Shown here in pieces: positions 6,414 to 12,474 of a DNA stretch of 12,474 nucleotides (its first letter is position 1; the number at the start of each line of letters is the position of its first letter). The position numbers and the translations under genes are program-made. The stretch lies in contig DHPR01000027.1 in NCBI GenBank assembly GCA_002410925.1, forward strand, positions 65,202 through 77,675, given 5' to 3'. The notes beneath the pieces were generated by a model. The model had not been told where the DNA came from. It searched no databases and worked only from the letters and a program-made list of their open reading frames with translations. Source of the stretch: UBA5359 sp002410925 [NCBI: bacterium UBP13_UBA5359]. GTDB taxonomy: Bacteria; UBP13; UBA5359.

Positions 6414-6495
6414 ATTTTATTCGCTTTTTAGTTACCTATCATTATCCGTTATAGTACAATACGCTTATATTCTACCATAGCGAAGGAACCCTAAT

Positions 6496-6524
6496 AAAAA
6501 ACCGGTAACCCGCTTGTTTACCGG
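6496..6524 (-). terminator. Intrinsic terminator ending the upstream rpl/obg/pro/lepB block
   Basis: On the minus strand CCGGTAA (6518-6524) pairs exactly with TTACCGG (6502-6508) across a 9-base loop, immediately followed by a run of T residues (6496-6501). It lies about 155 bases past the stop codon of the GerMN gene and cleanly separates that unit from the thiE promoter region. Confidence 0.85.
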
Positions 6525-6680
6525 GCTGCCGGCTGCCTTTGCTTCCGCTTTACTGTAAAAGTCAGGATACCCCTTAGCTCACTGTCCGAATTTTGGGGTA
6601 CACCATAGTTTTGTCAAGTGCGAAGAGTCGACCCCCTATCAGGCTTTGAATCATGATATGCTCGGGATTTTTATCAGAGA
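6525..6680 (-). other. Untranslated stretch after the GerMN gene, with an IS-end-like sequence
   Basis: No gene is seen. Around 6580-6620 the sequence beginning TGTCCGAATTTTGGGGTACA and ending in TTGTCAAG resembles, from memory only, terminal inverted repeats of insertion sequences that carry an outward -35 box. TACCCC (6568-6573 region) and GGGGTA (6595-6600) form a 6-bp inverted repeat with a long loop. No transposase gene or second end is visible in the window, so this is at most a solo remnant. Confidence 0.25.
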
Positions 6681-7232
6681 TCAAAACTCCTTGGGCACAT
6701 CTGCTCTTCTCAGAGGATGATCGATGATAAAACCCTCGCCGCCAAAAGTCTGCCGCTCCTTGCCGTCAATCATGATTCTAACGGCATCCACACCTTTTAT
6801 AGCTGTAGCCGTATAGACTATCTGAGCCAATCTGGAACCAATCGAAGCTGATCCGCCGCCGCTTTCCACGGTCTGGTTGAAATTCAGATAGGCTACACCC
6901 TCTTCCTGACTGAAATCCAACAACCAGGTTCCTTCCGGTATATTGCTTACCAGGCCTGCCGTACTCTCTGCAGAGGTCGGCCCTTCCAGGAGATCCTTCA
7001 TGGCAGCAGGCAGCGCCTCTTCACCAGGATTCAGAGTTCGTTTGACCGGTGCCAGGCTTCCCTTGCCTGTCTGGTTATCCCACCTGGTAAAGTAAATCTC
7101 TACCTCTCCGGCAGGCCTTGCCCTGACAGGCGGCTTCATGGGCTCACCAGCCCTTTCAACTGCCAACTGATAACTGATAAAGGCGGAGATGACTATCGAT
7201 ACCAGAGCTATTATTAATATCAAACGTCTCAT
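6681..7232 (-). CDS. Membrane-anchored GerMN-domain protein
   Basis: A 183-residue protein with one N-terminal membrane segment (about residues 4-23) followed by a short proline-rich linker and a single GerMN domain (about 44-175). Recognisable GerMN features are VEIYF (44-48), AMKDLLEGPT (77-86), NIPEGTWLLDF (97-107), VAYLNFN (113-119), GSRLAQIVYTAT (132-143) and VRIMIDGK (151-158). GerMN domains occur in the germination lipoprotein GerM and in related exported proteins of sporulating Bacillota; they are thought to act at the cell or spore envelope. There is no lipobox cysteine, so it is probably a signal-anchored or secreted form, with the domain outside the membrane. The ATG at 7232 is preceded by GGAGG with six-base spacing. 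It lies 35 bases after lepB and ends the transcription unit. Confidence 0.85.
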   Translation of the reverse strand: MRRLILIIALVSIVISAFISYQLAVERAGEPMKPPVRARPAGEVEIYFTRWDNQTGKGSLAPVKRTLNPGEEALPAAMKDLLEGPTSAESTAGLVSNIPEGTWLLDFSQEEGVAYLNFNQTVESGGGSASIGSRLAQIVYTATAIKGVDAVRIMIDGKERQTFGGEGFIIDHPLRRADVPKEF

Positions 7233-7267
7233 ATCGGGCCTCCAAAATCACGGTTTACAGACGGCTG

Positions 7268-7795
7268 TCACAGCACCCTGAACCTGGATAAAGGCCAAAA
7301 AAGAAGTTTGGCTCTACCCAACACCGAAGCAAGAGGTATCGGCCCCCAAACGCGACTGTCCTCGCTATTGTTGCGGTTATCTCCCATAACAAAAATCGTT
7401 CCGTCCGGGATACGGTAAGCTACCGCATCGCCGATCATAGGCTCTTTCAGATAAGGTTCTTCCAGTCTCTTGCCGCTGATATATACATGTCCGTTGTAAA
7501 TGCCTATCTCTTCGCCAGGCAGACCTACAACACGCTTTACCAGCTCTTCGCCGGTCATAAGAGTATCATCATATTGGATGCTGACAACATCGCCTCTCTG
7601 AGGCTGATATACCCCTTGTGTGCGCAAATAGATAAACCTGTCTCCGACATTGAATGTCGGAGACATAGACTGGGATATAATCTCAGATGATTGAAAGAAG
7701 TAGACACGCAAAACGACAACTGCGGTTATTGCCACAAGCAGTATGCAAATCTCCAGAATAAAACCTGCGCGCGACTCTCCAGCTTCTTCAGACAT
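7268..7795 (-). CDS. lepB: Signal peptidase I
   Basis: A 175-residue type I signal peptidase of the single-membrane-span type usual in Gram-positive bacteria. The membrane anchor is at about residues 12-34. The nucleophile is Ser43 in SQSMSPT (41-47) and the general base is Lys87 in ELVKRVVGLPG (85-94). The later boxes GDNRNNSEDSRVWG (138-151) are intact. It removes signal peptides from secreted proteins on the outer face of the membrane. The ATG at 7795 follows GGGGGGAG closely. The gene lies 37 bases after proA and before an exported GerMN protein, which could be one of many substrates, but co-location does not prove that. Many Bacillota have several SipS-like paralogues, so this may not be the only one. 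Confidence 0.95.
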   Translation of the reverse strand: MSEEAGESRAGFILEICILLVAITAVVVLRVYFFQSSEIISQSMSPTFNVGDRFIYLRTQGVYQPQRGDVVSIQYDDTLMTGEELVKRVVGLPGEEIGIYNGHVYISGKRLEEPYLKEPMIGDAVAYRIPDGTIFVMGDNRNNSEDSRVWGPIPLASVLGRAKLLFWPLSRFRVL

Positions 7796-7832
7796 AAGCT
7801 CCCCCCATGACGCATATTGATCGATATACTAT

Positions 7833-9122
7833 TTATTTCTTTACCGAAGGGCGAACTCCTTCTTCAGGGCAAGCACCACGTATTTGCCCTTCTCCCGCAA
7901 TGATGAACTTGCTGCTGGTCAGCGCTTGCAGGCCCATAGGACCGCGGGCATGAAGTTTTTGCGTACTGATGCCTATCTCTGCGCCAAGCCCGAACTCGCT
8001 CCCATCGGTAAACCGGGTAGAAGCGTTGATGTAAACAGCAGCGGCATCGATTTCTCGAGTAAACCGCCTGGCGGCAGCCAGATTACCGGTTACAATTGCT
8101 TCGGAATGACCGCTGCCGTATTTTCTGATATGAGCAATGGCTTCATTCAGATCATCGACAACCTTTATAGATAAGGTGAGCGCCAGATACTCAGTATACC
8201 AATCCTCCTCGGTAGCCGGAACCGCCTCTTTGCATAGAGCGCATACCGTTTCATCGCCACGTATCTCAATACCCGCCTGACGAAAGCTATGGCACATATC
8301 CGGCAGAAATATATCGGCTATGCTACGATGAATGAGCAGTGTCTCCATAGCGTTGCAGACACCGGGACGCTGCACCTTGGCATTGAAAGCTATCCTGGCA
8401 GCCATATTCAGATCGGCAGCTGCATCAACATAGGTATGACAATTGCCGACGCCGGTTTCTATAACAGGCACTTTGGCTTTCTCGATCACCGTTCTTATCA
8501 AGCCGGCCCCGCCTCTGGGGATCAGAACATCAATATAGCCGGCGAGCCCCATCATCTCTTCTGCTGCAGCCCTGTTGGTAGTCTCAATAAGCTGAAGAGC
8601 TTTCTTCGGCACACCAGCCTCCACTGCCGCCGCCGTGGCTATGCCGACCAGGGCCTTGTTGGAGTTTATAGCTTCCGAGCCGCCCCGAAGAATAACGGCG
8701 TTTCCAGCCTTCAGACAGAGTCCGGCTGCATCTACGGTGACATTTGGCCGGGATTCGTAGATAATGCCTACCACTCCCAGCGGAACTCTGACCTTTACTA
8801 TCTCCAGACCGTTGGGCAGGCGCCTGCCATCAACAACCTCTCCCACAGGGTCAGCCAGACCGATAAGCTCCTCCAGGCCGCGAGACATGGATTCCACCCG
8901 TGATTCATCAAGCATCAAACGTTCGATAAATGCTCCTGAGAGACCTTTTGCCCCGGCCGCCTCCATATCCAGCCTGTTTGCCTCAAGTATTTGTGCCGTT
9001 TCCCGGCGCAAGGCATCAGCGATAGCCTGCAATGCTGCATTCTTAACGGCAGTAGAAACCGTTCCCAGCACCGTGGCGGCCTCTTTGGCAGCGCCGGCCT
9101 TAATTCTGACTTCGCTATGCAT
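7833..9122 (-). CDS. proA: Gamma-glutamyl phosphate reductase
   Basis: A 429-residue member of the aldehyde dehydrogenase superfamily that reduces glutamyl-5-phosphate with NADPH to glutamate-5-semialdehyde, the second step of proline synthesis. PLGVVGIIYESRPNVTVDAA (114-133), LRGGSEAINSN (145-155), PVIETGVGNCHTYVD (219-233) and the catalytic Cys256 in QRPGVCNAMETLL (251-263) are intact, as is STRFTDGSEFGLGAEIGIST (368-387). The C-terminus runs about a dozen residues beyond the usual end at GEGQIR, with no recognisable motif. Only three bases separate it from the proB stop, and its ribosome-binding site GGAGGA lies in the end of proB, so the two enzymes are co-translated. Confidence 0.97.
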   Translation of the reverse strand: MHSEVRIKAGAAKEAATVLGTVSTAVKNAALQAIADALRRETAQILEANRLDMEAAGAKGLSGAFIERLMLDESRVESMSRGLEELIGLADPVGEVVDGRRLPNGLEIVKVRVPLGVVGIIYESRPNVTVDAAGLCLKAGNAVILRGGSEAINSNKALVGIATAAAVEAGVPKKALQLIETTNRAAAEEMMGLAGYIDVLIPRGGAGLIRTVIEKAKVPVIETGVGNCHTYVDAAADLNMAARIAFNAKVQRPGVCNAMETLLIHRSIADIFLPDMCHSFRQAGIEIRGDETVCALCKEAVPATEEDWYTEYLALTLSIKVVDDLNEAIAHIRKYGSGHSEAIVTGNLAAARRFTREIDAAAVYINASTRFTDGSEFGLGAEIGISTQKLHARGPMGLQALTSSKFIIAGEGQIRGACPEEGVRPSVKK

Positions 9123-9125
9123 AGA

Positions 9126-10298
9126 TCATCCTCCTGTGATTACCATGTTGTCACGATGCACGATTTCATCGTATGAAGCATGCCCCAGCAACTTTTCAAT
9201 CTCATCGCCATGGCGGCCGGCTATAACGCGGGCCTCGCTGGAAGAGTAATTACTCAGACCACGAGCAACTTCCCGCCCCTGAGCATCAATTATGCCCACC
9301 AGATCACCGGCAGCAAATTCACCATTCACACCTACCATGCCGACGGGCAAAAGACTTCCTCCGCCAATGGTAAGCGCCTTGACGGCACCATCATTTATCT
9401 CCAGCTTTCCCTTGGGATAACGGCTGAAAGCCAGCCAGCGTTTGCGTCCGGTTAAAGTGCTTCGCCGCGGCAAAAATACCGTACCCGGAAAGCTCTCTTC
9501 TTTTGCAAAAGAGGCCAACCTGTCCAACTCACGGCCTGCAGCTATAACCATAACTATACCGGAGTTCATACAAATACGGGCTGCCGCCAGTTTTGTCGTC
9601 ATACCGCCGGTACCCGCTGTGCTTCCCGCTCCGGTTGCCGCCCTTTCTATCTCCGGCGTAAGCCGCTCCACCACTTCAATGCGCCGGGCTTTGGAATCAT
9701 GCCGGGGATCAGCTGTATGCATACCGTCTACATCGGAAAGATTCAGCAACAGATCTGCCTGGCACAGTCCGGCCAGCAAAGCTGCCAATGTATCGTTGTC
9801 ACCAAAGCGTATCTCTTCTACAGCTACGGTATCGTTCTCATTGGCAATAGGCAAAACACCTGCCGCAAATAGTGAAGTAAGCGCATTTCTGGCATTAAGA
9901 TAACGGCGCCGGTCAGCCATGTCGCCGCGCGTCAGCAGTATCTGGGCTACCGTCTGTCCGTATCGACCGAACGCCTGCGCATAAATATTCATCAGTTCGC
10001 TCTGTCCTACGGCGGCAGCCGCCTGCTTGTCCGGAATGGTGCTCGGCTTATCTTCCATCCCCATCAGTTCCTGCCCCACCCTAACAGCTCCGGAAGTTAC
10101 CAGCAGAACATCGCTGCCCCGGCGGCGCAAACCGCAGATAAACCCTGCCAGAGCATGGATATAATCCTGATCGAGCTTGCCGCCTCCGCCGGTCAGAGTA
10201 TTAGAACCGACCTTGATAACAAGCCGTCTGGCATTTGTCCATCTTCGCCTGATCTCGGCTCTCTTATCTTTATTATCCTTGTTTTTCATATTCGACAT
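9126..10298 (-). CDS. proB: Glutamate 5-kinase with PUA domain
   Basis: A 390-residue enzyme that phosphorylates glutamate to glutamyl-5-phosphate, the committed and normally proline-inhibited step of proline synthesis. The amino-acid kinase domain spans about 24-270 with IKVGSNT (28-34), VTSGAV (67-72), NENDTV (153-158), FGDND (165-169), SDVDG (188-192) and GTGGMTTKL (229-237). A C-terminal PUA domain follows at about 295-370, the long form common in bacteria. The first 23 residues are a lysine/arginine-rich extension before the usual start of the fold; a second in-frame Met at residue 4 may be the true start. It begins 12 bases after the obgE stop with a weak GGGGCAGAG ribosome-binding site. 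The obg-proB-proA order is a known Bacillota arrangement. Confidence 0.96.
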   Translation of the reverse strand: MSNMKNKDNKDKRAEIRRRWTNARRLVIKVGSNTLTGGGGKLDQDYIHALAGFICGLRRRGSDVLLVTSGAVRVGQELMGMEDKPSTIPDKQAAAAVGQSELMNIYAQAFGRYGQTVAQILLTRGDMADRRRYLNARNALTSLFAAGVLPIANENDTVAVEEIRFGDNDTLAALLAGLCQADLLLNLSDVDGMHTADPRHDSKARRIEVVERLTPEIERAATGAGSTAGTGGMTTKLAAARICMNSGIVMVIAAGRELDRLASFAKEESFPGTVFLPRRSTLTGRKRWLAFSRYPKGKLEINDGAVKALTIGGGSLLPVGMVGVNGEFAAGDLVGIIDAQGREVARGLSNYSSSEARVIAGRHGDEIEKLLGHASYDEIVHRDNMVITGG

Positions 10299-10310
10299 CT
10301 CTGCCCCAAC

Positions 10311-11654
<1,344 letters not shown>

Positions 11655-11662
11655 TCATTCTC

Positions 11663-11929
11663 TTAAACACCGGCGGCTTCAGTAATAACACTCACCGTTT
11701 TGCCGTTCTTGCCACTGGTGGTGAAGCTCACCTTGCCATCTGCCGTAGCAAAGAGGGTATCATCCCTGCCCAGGCCGACATTAAGACCGGGCTTTATTCT
11801 TGTTCCTCTTTGGCGGACAATAATTGCACCGGCCTTTATTATCTTTCCATCGGAACTCTTTACGCCCAGCCGGTGAGAATTGCTATCCCGGCCGTTCCTG
11901 GAACTACCTACACCTTTTTTATGTGCCAT
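11663..11929 (-). CDS. rpmA: 50S ribosomal protein L27 (short, no N-terminal extension)
   Basis: An 88-residue L27 near the peptidyl-transferase centre of the large ribosomal subunit. [20 protein letters not shown], then LGVK and a [10 protein letters not shown] block (residues 34-43), are standard. The protein begins with MAHKKG, the form found in most bacteria outside the Bacillota. Many Bacillota instead encode an extra LRLDLQFFA-type peptide before KKG that is removed by Prp protease. An in-frame TGA three codons upstream of this ATG excludes such an extension. It starts 15 bases after rplU behind GGGGAG, leaving no room for the prp gene that usually lies between the two in that phylum. 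Confidence 0.97.
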   Translation of the reverse strand: MAHKKGVGSSRNGRDSNSHRLGVKSSDGKIIKAGAIIVRQRGTRIKPGLNVGLGRDDTLFATADGKVSFTTSGKNGKTVSVITEAAGV

Positions 11930-11944
11930 TTGCCGTCACTCCCC

Positions 11945-12256
11945 TCAAGCTATAATGCTTTCAATCTTTATTTCAGTAAACGGCTGTCTGTGTCCGCTTT
12001 TCTTCTTGTAATGCTTCTTAGGCATATACTTGAAAACAATGATTTTACGGGCCTTGTCCTGAGCCAACACCTTAGCCGTAACCTTAACCCCCTCGACATA
12101 AGGGCGGCCAATCCGGACCTGTCCATCCTGCTCAAGCAATAGAATTTTATCGAATTCTATTGAGCTTCCCTTATCGCCATCCAGCTTCTCCACTCTGAGG
12201 ATATCGCCTTCAGCAACTTTGAATTGCTTACCGCCGGTCTCAATAACTGCGTACAT
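11945..12256 (-). CDS. rplU: 50S ribosomal protein L21
   Basis: A 103-residue L21, an RNA-binding protein of the large ribosomal subunit contacting 23S rRNA and L20. [14 protein letters not shown] (1-14), the [12 protein letters not shown] segment (53-64), [20 protein letters not shown] (71-90) and the final TEIKIESI stretch are all typical, and the length is normal. The ATG at 12256 is preceded by AAGGGAG with eight-base spacing. It is the first gene of the unit, read from the promoter at 12360-12389 through a structured leader. In Bacillota this leader position is often used for autoregulation by a ribosomal protein. Confidence 0.97.
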   Translation of the reverse strand: MYAVIETGGKQFKVAEGDILRVEKLDGDKGSSIEFDKILLLEQDGQVRIGRPYVEGVKVTAKVLAQDKARKIIVFKYMPKKHYKKKSGHRQPFTEIKIESIIA

Positions 12257-12352
12257 TAAATTAACTCCCTTACCGCAGGCTCGCCAGGAATAAGGGTGGC
12301 AAAAGCCTTAAAACCCTCCCTGAGCGGCAGAAACGGCGCATGACAACGCCGC
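12257..12352 (-). ncRNA. Structured 5' leader of rplU (possible L21-type leader)
   Basis: About 95 bases between the predicted start of transcription and rplU can fold into two hairpins. The 5' hairpin pairs CGGCG (12347-12351) with CGCCG (12334-12338). The second, spanning 12285-12322, pairs CAGG/CCTG, GGG/CCC and GGC/GCC with internal loops and a TTTT tip. An L21 leader family is known upstream of rplU in Bacillota. I cannot match its consensus from memory, so the assignment rests on position and fold only. Confidence 0.4.
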
Positions 12353-12359
12353 TTCGATG

Positions 12360-12389
12360 ATTTTATCACCAATGACATGAGCTTGTCAA
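12360..12389 (-). promoter_or_regulatory. Sigma-A promoter of rplU-rpmA
   Basis: On the minus strand TTGACA (12384-12389) is a perfect -35 box and TAAAAT (12360-12365) a 5-of-6 -10 box, with an 18-base spacer. It gives a start of transcription near 12353, directly before the leader hairpins. This is the strongest housekeeping promoter in the window, as expected for ribosomal protein genes. Confidence 0.75.
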
Positions 12390-12474
12390 ACTATGTTATT
12401 GACATCGATTATCTCGCTATAGTTGTATAAGAGAAATATAAATGCTATATTTATTATATCACTACATTATTTCC
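12390..12474. other. AT-rich non-coding end of window with a weak rightward promoter candidate
   Basis: No gene is seen. On the plus strand TTGACA (12399-12404) followed by TTGTAT or TGTATA (12423-12429; spacer 18-19) could start a transcript leaving the window to the right. Just beyond it AAATATA (12434-12440) and TATATTT (12446-12452) form an inverted repeat with a 5-base loop. A divergent gene beyond the window would explain both, but none can be seen. Confidence 0.3.

Larger units (their letters stand above)
6273..6495 (-). other. Non-coding region upstream of thiE with inverted repeats
   Basis: No convincing gene is present on either strand. It contains a promoter candidate (6383-6413) and several inverted repeats: CCGGAA/TTCCGG at 6363-6368 and 6396-6401 enclosing competing CTGAT/ATCAG and AGAC/GTCT pairings; CAACC/GGTTG with an inner GGG/CCC pair at 6302-6325; and CCAAT/ATTGG at 6270-6290, touching the thiE start region. 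This density of pairing is suggestive of a regulatory leader. I compared it by eye with the TPP, SAM, FMN, cobalamin and cyclic-di-GMP riboswitch motifs I remember and none fits. Confidence 0.45.

Noticed and set aside
6273-6420. TPP riboswitch in front of thiE
   Set aside because: I looked for the CTGAGA and ACCTGATCTGGATAATGCCA-type blocks on the minus strand and found neither.
8289-9249. Plus-strand open frames of 204 and 161 codons opposite proA/proB
   Set aside because: They are antisense to proA and proB, whose motifs are intact. No independent coding evidence.

Overview
The window looks like chromosomal DNA from a spore-forming, anaerobic member of the Bacillota (Clostridia-like in the broad sense). 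The support is a clear SpoVS with a sigma-H-type promoter in front of it, a GerMN-domain envelope protein, and a ferredoxin-dependent 2-oxoacid oxidoreductase of the type used by amino-acid-fermenting anaerobes. I cannot name a genus. All sixteen convincing genes lie on the minus strand, so the biological reading order runs from high to low coordinates.

From the right end: a promoter and a structured leader (about 12257-12389) precede rplU and rpmA (ribosomal proteins L21 and L27). A strong symmetric terminator follows, then obgE (ribosome-assembly GTPase), proB and proA (first two steps of proline synthesis), lepB (signal peptidase I) and a membrane-anchored GerMN protein. This block ends at a textbook intrinsic terminator at 6496-6524. 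rplU-rpmA-obg-proBA is a familiar Bacillota order. What is unusual is that the Prp protease gene is missing between rplU and rpmA, and L27 lacks the N-terminal extension that Prp removes.

A 400-base gene-free stretch (6273-6680) holds that terminator, a sequence resembling an insertion-sequence end, a promoter candidate and several inverted repeats in front of thiE. Then comes a tightly packed unit, with short gaps or overlaps: thiE (thiamine phosphate synthase), a small unidentified membrane protein, a 2x[4Fe-4S] ferredoxin subunit, the alpha (VorB-like), beta (TPP-binding) and gamma subunits of a 2-oxoacid:ferredoxin oxidoreductase, and a PepT-like M20 metallopeptidase. Together they suggest peptide/amino-acid catabolism: the peptidase releases amino acids, transamination (not encoded here) gives 2-oxoacids, and the TPP-dependent oxidoreductase turns them into acyl-CoA plus reduced ferredoxin. 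ThiE could contribute to supply of the TPP cofactor.

The left end carries spoVS, read from a near-perfect sigma-H-type promoter, then a perfect 14-bp hairpin (terminator-like), then a PHP-domain phosphoesterase. The last 130 bases hold no gene I can defend.

I did not find a clearly new defence, mobile or RNA-guided system. The best leads are the missing Prp/L27-extension pair, the unexplained structured region upstream of thiE, and the thiE/membrane-protein/oxidoreductase/peptidase grouping.
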